A DNA stretch of 64,000 nt, from the NCBI RefSeq assembly GCF_000210295.1, contig NC_026740.1, positions 1,123,691 through 1,187,690 on the forward strand, written 5' to 3'. The notes under the pieces were generated by a model. It ran no database searches and had not been told where the DNA came from. It worked only from the letters and a program-made list of their open reading frames with translations. The position numbers were made by a program, and so were the translations under genes. This document shows positions 53,390 through 63,000 of this stretch, one piece after another. Every line of letters begins with the position of its first letter. Within the stretch, counting starts at the first letter, position 1. This DNA is from Trypanosoma brucei gambiense DAL972. Its lineage: Eukaryota > Euglenozoa > Kinetoplastea > Trypanosomatida > Trypanosomatidae.

Positions 53390-54310
53390 ATGTTTTTTAC
53401 TCCTCCACAACTTCAGAAGCTTGAGCAGGACTGGAATGGGCTCGCAGTGCGTGATTGGATGATTGCCAATGTGGATGTTGTGTTGTACATCTCTTTCCTC
53501 TACCTTGGATTCGTATTTATTGGCCCAAAATTGTTCGCTAAGCTTGTTGGCACAAACCCGGCCGCTGCTGCTGCTGCTGGAGCCCGAAGCGCTGACGGCA
53601 CCGGCTCTCCAATCGTTCGCCGGTCGATGGTTGTGTGGAATTTGGCGCTTTCAATTTTCTCCATCTTCGGCACAAGCACTGTGACGCCTGTACTTCTGCG
53701 TAACCTTGCCAATAAGGGGTTCTACGGTGCCACCTGTGACTTCAAGGAAACGGAATTTTACACAACAAATGTTGGATTCTGGATGGGTATTTTCGCTCTT
53801 TCAAAGATACCGGAGCTTGTTGACACGATATTCCTCGTGTTGCAGGGCAAACAGGAGTTGCCTTTCCTTCATTGGTATCACCATGTGACAGTTCTGTTGT
53901 TCTCATGGCACACGTACTGCGTAGGGAGTAGCGCATACATTTGGGTGGCCGCTATGAATTACTCCGTACATTCCGTCATGTACCTTTACTTCGCCCTTGC
54001 AGCATTAGGATACAAACGCGTAGTCCGCCCACTTGCGCCGTACATCACAATTATACAGATACTACAAATGGTTGTGGGTTGTTATGTGACTATTTTTGCA
54101 CTTCAGGAGTTGCATGGGGAGGGGGGTCGTGGATGTGGTGTGTCGCCAGCGAACATGCGCATTCAATTGGTGATGTACGCCAGTTATTTGTACCTCTTCT
54201 CGAAGATGTTTGTGGCGTCGTACATTCGACCCCCCAAGCGCCCGACTGTTGGCGGTCCCTCCTCAACAGCCGGCGTCAGCAACGGTTCTGTCGATAAGAA
54301 AGTTAAATAA
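53390..54310 (+). CDS. ELO1: Fatty-acid elongase ELO1 (beta-ketoacyl-CoA synthase)
   Basis: 306 residues, last gene of the trio. Shared motifs: RDWMIANVDVVLYISFLYLG, FALSKIPELVDTIFLVLQGK, FLHWYHHVTVLLFSWHTYC (catalytic HxxHH, about residue 164), MNYSVHSVMYLYFALAALGY and VMYASYLYLFSKMFVASY. A 20-residue insert after the first membrane segment (Ala-rich, AAAAAAGARSADGTG) distinguishes it from ELO2. The C-terminus is Ser/Gly-rich and ends KKVK, which fits a dilysine ER-retrieval signal. The T. brucei enzyme of this name is reported to prime the pathway from butyryl-CoA to C10. Identity within the trio rests on gene order. Confidence 0.9.
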   Translation: MFFTPPQLQKLEQDWNGLAVRDWMIANVDVVLYISFLYLGFVFIGPKLFAKLVGTNPAAAAAAGARSADGTGSPIVRRSMVVWNLALSIFSIFGTSTVTPVLLRNLANKGFYGATCDFKETEFYTTNVGFWMGIFALSKIPELVDTIFLVLQGKQELPFLHWYHHVTVLLFSWHTYCVGSSAYIWVAAMNYSVHSVMYLYFALAALGYKRVVRPLAPYITIIQILQMVVGCYVTIFALQELHGEGGRGCGVSPANMRIQLVMYASYLYLFSKMFVASYIRPPKRPTVGGPSSTAGVSNGSVDKKVK

Positions 54311-55845
54311 TGATCTGTTGACTGAGCGGCAGATACATACAACACTCTCATGTACACGCGCCATGAGAAACTTTCATTTAGTGAAGTTGTTTTGCATGTT
54401 CGTATTAAACTGTCGCCCCCCCTTTTTTTTACTTCTCTTTTCTTCTTTTTGTTTTTGTTTTTGTTTTTCTTGTTGTTTTATGTTTAAATACTTTTATGGT
54501 TTGAGGGTAATAACAAAACGGAAAAGAAAAACAGAGTGGATTGCTGTGGTATCGTTGCACACATCCTTTTCTTATTATTGTCTCACTTTTCTCATCTCCC
54601 TTCCTTTCTTTCTTTTTTTTTTTACCGGTGTGCACCAGTAGCCACGGCGGGAAAGGGGGGAAGGAATGAGAAATGAATCAAAGAGGAAAAGAAATAAACA
54701 ACAATAATGAAAAAAAAAAGATTCTTTTATATTAATCCGTATGACCTTTGAATAACGAAACGGAGAGGTTAGCGGTGAGTTATCTCAAGCAGAACCGTGT
54801 GACGCATGACAGGCGTAACACATGCGGTACGACGCGTCTCTTCAGTCACCACACGATGAGGACTGAAGGATTGTTGAAGGCAATGTTGTGCTGTTGGCCT
54901 CTTGTTTTTTTTGTTTTGTTTTGTTTTTTTCGTGGGAATTGTTGGGCACAGGACGCGTTTTCCTCTTCTTTTTTTCTTCCTTCTTTTTTTTTTTACTTTC
55001 TCTTCTGTTTTATCTTATCACTTTACGTGTTGTTAAACATTTTTTTTTTGTTGTTGTTGTTCTTTTCCCTTACAACTTATGTTTCGCTAGTATGAAAGGA
55101 AAATGAATTTAAAATTATAAGGGAAGAAAAATGGTGGAGTTTCGCCGTTGCTGTTGTTGTTGGTATTTTTATTTCTGACATAATTGTGTGGCTTTTGCTT
55201 TTCGTTCATTTGGCATACAGCTACCAGTGACACTACAAAATAGGCGGAGAAGGGAAAGAAAACAGAGCAGGAAAAAGAAAAAAAACCGCGAAAGAGAAGG
55301 GAAGAAATAGGAGGAAACAAGATGAAACGAAACGAAACGAAAACAGAGGGGATTGTTGTTTTTGTTTTTGTTTGTTTTTGTCTTTGGTTTTGGTTTTGGT
55401 TTCTGATATTGGAAAAGATTGAGACAACATCGCTGGTGTTAGGCTGCAAAGTACTCACATTTTTCCTTTTTATTTTATTTTATTCTTTTTCAATATTTAT
55501 ACCTCGTTTCAGTGCCTCTCTCCTTCATTTTGTTCCTCCCATACGGTGTGGAAAGTTTATTTATTTATGTGGAGGGGGGAGGGGACGTGACGGGGTTCGT
55601 AAATTGTGTTCGTTTATTTTATCTACTCACTCGACTCCATGCTTCTTTTTTTTTTTTCCTCTCCATTTTTTTTGTTTTTTTTATGTTTTTGTGCCATGTT
55701 TCACGAATTGTAACGTATTTATAGTTCCTCCGTATTATTGACACATCACAGTGAGTTGCGTTCCTCCTAAAAAAAAAAAAGTATACGCACACACGCACAC
55801 AGGTATAAATATATTTACATATTTTATTTTGTTTATAGATATACA
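54311..55845. other. Spacer between ELO1 and zinc-ribbon gene
   Basis: No gene supported. T-rich tracts are frequent (54420-54485, 54603-54625, 54905-55075, 55645-55685). Immediately upstream of the next ATG, TTTTATTTTGTTTATAG places an AG at 55837-55838, which would leave a 5' UTR of only 7 nt; earlier AGs are also possible. Confidence 0.5.
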
Positions 55846-56442
55846 ATGAGTCAGTTTGGTCAACTTGTGTGCTTCAAGTGCCGCAAGATATTAAGTTATC
55901 CCTTAGGAGCCGTAAGTTGCCGTTGCCGCAACTGCAACACCATCAATCCTGCACAAAACCTCCACATCACCTGCGGCTGTTGCTTTCGGCATATTTTGGT
56001 ACCCATCAACACACTCACATTTTTATGCCCCTGTTGTGCCACAATAACGGATATACCGCAATCACTTCTTCCATTAGTGGAAGGTCCAGTAAGTGTTGGT
56101 ACAGAAACGGATCGTGTAGTCAAGACGATTTATGTCACATACCCCGGGAAAGCAAAACCAAAGGATAAAAATCGAAAGGGAATGAAACATGATGATGATG
56201 ATGATGATGATGATGATAGGGAAAGTGAAGAAGAGGGTTGCAGTTCTGGTGGTGGTGGTAATATTGTGATGGGCGGAAAGGCAACGGCAACTGGAAGGGA
56301 AGGAGGAGGTTGTAAAACAGGACCTCTGGATGGTGATGATGATGATTATGATGAGCAACTTGTCGGTGATGGCCAGCGGAGCGTATCAAACCGACATGAG
56401 GGATCGAATGTTATTATGGTAGTAGGAACACGGATATTATAG
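55846..56442 (+). CDS. Double LSD1-type zinc-ribbon protein
   Basis: 198 residues. The first 70 form two consecutive LSD1-like zinc ribbons. Ribbon 1 is CFKCRKILSYPLGAVSCRC followed by RNC: Cys9, 12, 27 and 30, with the diagnostic CRxxLxYPxGA. Ribbon 2 is CGCCFRHILVP then CPCC: Cys43, 46, 61 and 64. In plants this zinc finger occurs in cell-death and stress regulators (LSD1/LOL) and in metacaspases, where it binds protein partners. Here it is not fused to a protease. The rest is acidic and low-complexity, with a run of nine Asp at 56191-56217 and a second Asp/Glu patch near residue 165. It is probably a soluble adaptor; partner unknown. Confidence 0.8.
   Translation: MSQFGQLVCFKCRKILSYPLGAVSCRCRNCNTINPAQNLHITCGCCFRHILVPINTLTFLCPCCATITDIPQSLLPLVEGPVSVGTETDRVVKTIYVTYPGKAKPKDKNRKGMKHDDDDDDDDDRESEEEGCSSGGGGNIVMGGKATATGREGGGCKTGPLDGDDDDYDEQLVGDGQRSVSNRHEGSNVIMVVGTRIL
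56191..56217 (+). repeat. GAT repeat coding for nine Asp
   Basis: Nine GAT codons in a row inside the zinc-ribbon gene; all codons are identical, so it behaves as a DNA microsatellite. Confidence 0.95.
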
Positions 56443-57730
56443 ATATTTCATCTGCAATGTGTTACGCGGAAGAAAGCAACCTCGAATGTGTACCCGAGCA
56501 CTTATGGCGCAGCTGTGCTGTTTTATTGCTACGACCTTACCAGCGCTTTAACTGGTGGACAGGGGAAAGGGAATCTTGTGGAATGTGTATAATCCTCATA
56601 TGCGGCTTCGCAACATAACTTTCCGCAATTTGCTTTCGCGTCTTCTTGTCTCTCTTTTTTTTTTTTTGTCTTTTGCATTCTTTGCTTCCTAACCCTTTGG
56701 AGGAACTTCCTTGCGTGTGAGTGTTCCTTTTTTTTATTATTATTGTTGTTGCTGTGATATGTTGCGTTGCGTGTATTCATGTAACTCAGATCGAATCTCA
56801 AGAAAAAAAAAAGAAAGAAAAAAAGCAATAATAACTTGAAAATAATGTGAATGCATTTGAATATATTAGGAAATTTAAAGGTTCTTACTTTTTCTTTTCA
56901 GAGGCGGCCGATCTCGCTTGAATTCCCATCTTTTTATTTCATGCATTTCACCGTAAACAAAAGGAAGGAACAGAGGATATGGGCGAATAGGATTGGTACT
57001 CTTGTGTGCATAAACGCACACGTGTCATTGAAATCATTACTGTTCGAATCAGAGTGAGACAAGTTGTCAATTCGTGATGAATGTGGATGACTGTGCAAAC
57101 GAGGGAGACGGGAAAGTGTGCGGGAGGATGCAGTTAATGTGGTTAAAGCTTAAAGCGTAAAAGAACCACACACGCACAAAAAAAAAAAGAATAACGGAGA
57201 AAGAAAAGCGAAGCTCATTCCTCATTTTTTTTTTCACGGCGTTGTTTATTGTTACGACAGCTGGTGATGTTTGCCTCCCTCTTTATTCAAAGAATAAATA
57301 AATAAAGGAGGAGAGAAACGAGAGGGTTAAAGCTGTGCCATTTGATTGCGCTGCACATACGGTGATTCCTGCTTTTCATACGTACGGTTTTGGAGCAATG
57401 GGATGGAGGGATTGGAGGATTTCATTGGAACGACTATAAAGTGCCAACTTGCCCCAAACATGAGGGAAACCATAAAGAAGGTGGAGGCATGGAGTTGCAA
57501 ATATTAGTGAGGGTTCGTCAAACATATTGGTTTCACTTAAAACAGCATTTTCACCCATTCATTTATGGGAATATAATCCGCATTTACGGTTCTCACCCCC
57601 TTTTTTCCTTCTTCTTCTTCTTCTGCTCCCTCCTTTTGACAACTGGGTCGAGTAGCGGCGTGCTGTTGCCTTGTCTGCGGGGCAACGTGCTTTGGAAAAG
57701 GATTAAAATTGAATATTGTTTTTGAGAAAC
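56443..57730. other. Spacer
   Basis: No gene supported; a 111-codon frame at 57390-57725 begins at TTG and is poor in coding character. CCCCCTTTTTTCCTTCTTCT (about 57596-57640, continuing T/C-rich) with the first AG near 57653-57655 is a strong trans-splice acceptor candidate for the next gene, giving a 5' UTR of about 75 nt. Confidence 0.5.
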
Positions 57731-58795
57731 ATGTGGTTTACATCGCTTGCCCGTTCCCGCTGCGGTGGACCCACGTGGCGGCTGTTTTCTGCCACTCCGG
57801 TTGTTTCGGGTTGCGCGGGTGAGTTTCATTCAATCGCGCTATACGCCCCAGTTCGCAACGAGTTTAAGGCATCTCCAGACTGCGCCGCTAGTGGTTTTAA
57901 GGCGCATTCGTCAAGTGCGGGCTCATCCTCCTCCTCCTCCTCCTCCTCATGCTTCACTTCTGCAGCAGAGGAAGAGAAGATGTCCACTCCGTCGAGCGGT
58001 GCAAAGGTACGTGCACTTCAGCTGCATAACCTGCCACGATCGTGGATGTATGAAGAAATTGTAGAATTTCTTCACCAAGTTGCTGAGCACGCGGGTATTG
58101 AACAGCCGTCTTATCACCCCACGGCGTCGTGTAACAGCGATGGAAATGAGGAAAGTGACTCGGCAGTGCCCCACGTGACATCCCCTTTCGTGGCCAGGTT
58201 ACACATACCGTTCGGACGGCGAACGGGGATCGTTTATGGGACACCTACCATTCTTATAACGTCTGATTCTCTTGCGGATTATCTCTTGCGCGATCTCACC
58301 TTCGACCCTGATGACTATAGGAGTCGCATTTACTTCACAGAAACTAAAGCCGACAGGTGGTATAACGGTGTGGGTGGTTTGTCTGCTGTGAGTGAGGAGG
58401 CCGCGGTGGTGGCTGAGCAACAACAGGCACTTTCGACGTTGGAGCTTGATCGTTATCTCTTGGCTCCTGACCTTTTGTACGATATGGCAAAGATGCGGCA
58501 GCGGCGCCTCGTCACACGGCGGTCGAAATTGCTGCTGCATACGTTTGCGGATGATGAGAGTGACATGAAGGATACTCATGATGTTGAGGGTTGTGACGCT
58601 TCTGCTGGGGGAAATGCCGTATTTGGCGAGCGAACTGAAGAGCAGAATGAGGAGGAGGAGGAGGATAGGACGAGGAAAGGGGGAGGGAAAGCGCCAACCC
58701 TCAAATGTGCCGGGGAATACAAAGATTTGGGTCGCGGATCGATGCATAGCGTTCCTCTTCCAGCACCGTATGTTCGTGGTCGCCGTGGTGCATAA
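57731..58795 (+). CDS. Predicted mitochondrial protein with RRM-like region
   Basis: 354 residues from the first ATG (the frame opens at a TTG five codons upstream). The N-terminus MWFTSLARSRCGGPTWRLFS is Arg-rich without acidic residues, typical of a mitochondrial presequence. A serine run (TCC codons, about residues 65-74) follows. Residues 93-205 have an RRM-like pattern: VRALQLHNLPRSWMYEEIVE (strand then helix), a variable loop, VARLHIPFGRRTGIVYGTPT, then ITSDSLADYLL. In an RRM these would be beta1-alpha1, beta2/beta3 and alpha2. RNP aromatic residues are not obvious. The C-terminus is acidic then basic. A role in mitochondrial RNA handling or ribosomes is an inference; no family recognised. 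Confidence 0.75.
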   Translation: MWFTSLARSRCGGPTWRLFSATPVVSGCAGEFHSIALYAPVRNEFKASPDCAASGFKAHSSSAGSSSSSSSSSCFTSAAEEEKMSTPSSGAKVRALQLHNLPRSWMYEEIVEFLHQVAEHAGIEQPSYHPTASCNSDGNEESDSAVPHVTSPFVARLHIPFGRRTGIVYGTPTILITSDSLADYLLRDLTFDPDDYRSRIYFTETKADRWYNGVGGLSAVSEEAAVVAEQQQALSTLELDRYLLAPDLLYDMAKMRQRRLVTRRSKLLLHTFADDESDMKDTHDVEGCDASAGGNAVFGERTEEQNEEEEEDRTRKGGGKAPTLKCAGEYKDLGRGSMHSVPLPAPYVRGRRGA

Positions 58796-59416
58796 CCACA
58801 TGACTTTTTCCCCCAATGAAATAAAGGACTATTCATATGGGAGGTGCTCTTGCCAGGAGAAAGCGGACTCCCCCTGGTAGAATGATGTTATCGCTATGAT
58901 TATCATTATTATTATTTCTTTTTCTACATAGCGTTTTAGTTGTTTTCCCCATCTTGCGACTCTGGGAGGGGTCCCTCATGTTTTTGCGCGAGCGGAGGTG
59001 AGGTGAAGTTTCACTTATTAAGGACTCTATTTTGGCTGCTTTAGGTGCTCGTGTCGTTTGCTTGTGGAACGACGATTGTTCCCCTCTCCCTTTGTGGAAG
59101 TGGGCGGATGATCAGTGTAGTGTGGCAAGAAAAGAGTTTTTTCTTCCTTTTTTTTTCATCAGGGGTTGGCAAAAACCCTCCCTAGACCAGTAGGGTGATT
59201 TAGCTGTGTTTCTTACTCTCTACCATTGTTACCGAGGCTGTGATTTTTCAAGTGCAACAACTTTGGTGAAAAGAGCGAACCTCCTTACCTATTGTATGTG
59301 TAGTTCACTGGATGGCCCACTGTTCTCCTCTTTTCCTTCTTGTTTTTATTTGACCTTGTATTACACGGAGAGTTTCTGCCCCTCTCCATTGGGATCTGCG
59401 GGCGGTATTCTCTCAT
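58796..59416. other. Spacer before LYR-motif gene
   Basis: No gene supported. ATTATT repeats occur near 58900-58916. A T-rich run at 59136-59158 and a pyrimidine-rich run at about 59320-59355 are candidate trans-splice tracts; AG at 59368-59369 follows the second one, about 47 nt before the ATG at 59417. Confidence 0.45.
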
Positions 59417-59767
59417 ATGTTAAGAAGCACTGCTGCGTGCCTCGGTGGCCAGAGGAAGTGGTGGAAAGAAGGCCGGCCGGATTTTGGTCGAGCAGCGGCC
59501 CGCCGCATGCAGTTGGAGCGGCGGCGACTGGAGGCGAGTACCCATCCACCACCTGTTGATCCCACGGCTCAGCAGGCTTGTGTTTTGTACCGGCGTCTAT
59601 TGAAGGCCGGCCACCAGCAACTTTTGGTTACGGACAAAAGTTACTACGCGCGAAAGGTGCGACATGAGTTTGAGGTGACGGCCCGACAAACGAGTGCGCG
59701 TGTGAGAGGTATTATGTATGAGCGTGGGCAGTGGTTGGTGGAGAATAAACTCGGTGGTATTGTCTGA
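59417..59767 (+). CDS. LYR-motif (Complex1_LYR family) mitochondrial protein
   Basis: 116 residues, very basic. Leu57-Tyr58-Arg59 within ACVLYRRLLKAG is the LYR signature at the start of helix 1, followed by a charged helix (YYARKVRHEFEV, with the conserved Arg-x-x-Phe type spacing) and a third helix (RVRGIMYERGQWLVENKL). The 50-residue N-terminal extension (MLRSTAACLGGQRKWWKEGR) is a good mitochondrial targeting sequence. LYR proteins bind mitochondrial acyl carrier protein and assist assembly of respiratory complexes, Fe-S clusters or mitoribosomes; which of these applies is not visible. The gene is easy to miss because of its size. Confidence 0.75.
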   Translation: MLRSTAACLGGQRKWWKEGRPDFGRAAARRMQLERRRLEASTHPPPVDPTAQQACVLYRRLLKAGHQQLLVTDKSYYARKVRHEFEVTARQTSARVRGIMYERGQWLVENKLGGIV

Positions 59768-60040
59768 GCGGGACGGGGCGGGTGTGACCGCATCTGTGAC
59801 GAAGCGGTTGGGGTGGGAAAGTTCGGGATTGGCTAACCTCAGGGAGGTGCTACCCAAAGGAAGTGTGTGTGTGTGTGTGTGTGTCTGTTGTTGTTTCTAC
59901 TCCTCTACCTTTGTGTACCCAGTTGTTGCTTTGGCGACGCAACGGGTGACGGCAGTTATTTACGCACCCGTTTCTTTTTGTTTGTTTTTCATTTTTCTTT
60001 TCTTGCGTAAATATCTTGAAACTCAATGAAGGTAGGATTC
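59768..60040. other. Short spacer with GT repeat and two T-rich tracts
   Basis: A GT repeat lies at 59863-59884. Tract 1 (59885-59918) ends with AG at 59919-59920. Tract 2 (59969-60005) has no AG before 60030-60031. Confidence 0.5.
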
Positions 60041-63000
60041 ATGGTTGGGAAGACGTATCTTCGGTATGTTGTGGGCCCACAGGGTGGTGCTGTCGCGAGC
60101 AATGGTTCCCTTTCATGTTACAGCAGTATCACGCGTCCGTCGTATGCCAAATCAACGGGAGTGGCGAAGACAACTTACAGTGAACGCAATAACCGAAATC
60201 AGGGGAGGGATAAGTCCTCAACCGCGGCTTCTGCTGTGATTTTCACTGCAAGTCTGGAGGCTGTGCGGGTGTACTCTCTGCGCAGCGGTGTGCTTCAACA
60301 TACGTTAATACCTAGGGAAGGAAAAATGCCGTTGGAAGTTACCGCCCTCCGTGTTGTACCACTGGATATGGTCGGAACATCAACAGCGTCGTCAACGCCA
60401 CTGAATACCCTCAATCAAATTGAGCAAGAAGGATGGATGCTGTTGGTCGGATACCACAACGGGCACGTGGCAGTTTTTTCGTGTGGTCCGACATCGAATT
60501 ACGGGGAACCAGTTTGCCGTTTCTACGCCCTCGGTCACAAGATAGATACATCAGTTCTATCCGTTGCCATAGACTCGCAGCGCGCTTGCCTTTGTAGCGG
60601 GGGACAAGATACCGATCTTACCGTGTGGGATGTTGTGACTCAAGAGCCCTCTTTTCGGTTGCGTGGGCATCGGGGAGGTATTGTCGGTGTGGAGTTCGTA
60701 CCACAACGACGCCCAAGAGGCCGTTTAGTAGTTGTCACGGGCTCATCGGATGGTCTGATTAAAGTGTGGGAACTATCCATACGTCAGTGCTTGCAGACAA
60801 TTGTCGCATCGGATACACAAGTGTCGTCTATACTAATTGATGCTACCGGTAGTCGGCTGTACTGTGGCCTCCGCGAAAGTCAACTGAAGGTGTTCAATAC
60901 GGAAGAGCTCACTGCATCAAGTGAAATGGACAAGGAATTGGGTGCCGTCACAGAGCACGGAGGTGTTCCGCGCAAACACCAGAAGCCAATAACTTCTTTT
61001 TCCTTTTCATATGACGGCAACTTTCTCTTGGCGTGCACAAGCAAAACTGTGGAAATCTTTCGTATTCTGTCCCGCGACGATGTGCGACGGAAGGTTGCGC
61101 GGAAACGTAAGCGTCGGGAGGCAAAGAATAGCGGTAATGCCCCATTGAACGATGTGGCAGAGGATGATGGAGACGAGCCCAACGCCCCGGGTGATGAGGA
61201 TAGAATTGAGGAGAAGTTGCCACCGACGAGAATAACCACTGATGGCAAAAGTGAGGCTAATGACGCGGGTAGCAAAAGCACGCATTCTGCCCACGCTACA
61301 GCCATGGAAGAGATGGCCTTGTTACGCACTTTCTTTCTTGACGAGAAGGTGCGTAGTGCTTGTTTCGTTCCTCCTTTCCCAGGCATAAGCGGTGGCAGAG
61401 GTAGTGGTAGTCCTGGCCAGCTCCACATCGCTGTAACGTTTAACAACAATACAGTGCGCACATTCACTACTGCGCTGACATGCGGCGACCCCCCAGCTGC
61501 TGCTATGTGGTCGCTCGAGAACCTTTCGATGCGCCATACGATGGATTACAGCGGACACCAGTCTGACATTCGCTCGTTGCAGTTTGTCGACGACGACACG
61601 GCGTTGCTTTCGTTAAGCTCTGAAAAGCTGATGATGTGGAACATCTCCACGAAAGACCCGGAAGAGGATCACAGAAACGAGCACGATTTCTATGATGCCG
61701 TAGAGGCAAATGTGAAGCGGGGTGATAAAACAGGGTCGCTCACATGTACATCTCAGGTCGCGCTTGACGATGCCGTTGCTGTTGCCGCCATCGCCTCAAA
61801 CCTGTGCTGTGTAGGGCGTAAAGATGGGTCCGTATTGTTGGTTGACCTTCCCGCGGCGGAAACAGTGTTCACAGACACTGCAGTGCATGTTGGTGGTGTG
61901 CGGCATGTTACTCCACTCCCCGATAAAAGTGGTTTCGTTTCTGTTGGTGCTGACCGTCGCATGATCGTTTGGACTCTTGCTATGGTGAAGGTTGGCTCCG
62001 ATGCCGCCTCTTCTGGTTCTGGCTCTCAAGCAGCGTCTCACCGCCATAAAAACTCATCCCCCGATACTCCAGAACCAACCGATGAAAACGGGAATGGAGA
62101 GACCGATACAAAGAATATGTCACTTCAGTTACTGCAAAGCGCACAACTCGAGTTAACGGAGAGTCCTTTGTTCGCTGCGTGTAGTGCCGACGGGCGGTTC
62201 CTCGCGGTCGGGTTACAAAACACAAACATTCAGCTGTTCTTTGCTGACACAATGAAGCCGTACCTTTCCCTCTACGGTCATAAACTTCCACCTACCGCGG
62301 CAACGTTCAGCACTGACGGTACTCTCATTGCCTCTTGTGGCATGGACAAAGCTCTGCGACTGTGGGGGACGGACTTTGGTGATTGCCATCGTTCTATTCA
62401 TGCTCACGATGACTACGTGACGGACGTTGCTTTTTTGCGGGATACTCACCAACTTTTAACTGTTTCACTTGACGGTACACTCAAACATTGGGACGGTGAT
62501 AACTGGATAATGATCCAAATGTTCCGTCAGCACCAACGGGGTGTGTGGGCGGTTGCGGCGACGGCAAATAGCACATGTGTTGCGACAGCGGGAGTTGACA
62601 AATGCATTCGCTGTTTCTTACGCACCTCTGACATTGTCTTCCCAGCGGAGGAAGAAGAACGGTTAGCTCAGGAGGCGATGGATGAGGAGGCAGCAAAGCG
62701 AGCAGCGATGCAGAGTTTAAATGGCATCCAACACCAGCAGGAAGTGGGTGTGGCGGGTCATGCGACTACGGCAACTGCCGCTGCCGCGGAAAAGATAATG
62801 GAAGCGCTCGATTTGGTGTCAGTGGAGCTACAACGACGGAAGAACGACTCGGATAGTGCTCCCCCAAACCCGCTTCTGGTGAACAAAACCGTCTGGGAAT
62901 ATCTCTGGTCCATCATAGAAAGTGTGCGACCCAGTGACTTGCGTCACGCGCTGTCCAACCTCACGAGCACACATGTTGATGCCTTGCTGGACTACGTCGA

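Noticed and set aside
56191..56217. GAT run as evidence of a non-coding microsatellite
   Set aside because: It lies in frame within a protein having a clear zinc-ribbon N-terminus, so it codes for Asp.
57390..57725. 111-codon frame before the predicted mitochondrial protein
   Set aside because: Begins at TTG, runs through the polypyrimidine tract (a string of Phe) and overlaps the predicted splice acceptor.
59206..59559. 117-codon frame overlapping the LYR gene
   Set aside because: Begins at GTG and is out of frame with the LYR-motif protein, which has a recognisable family signature.
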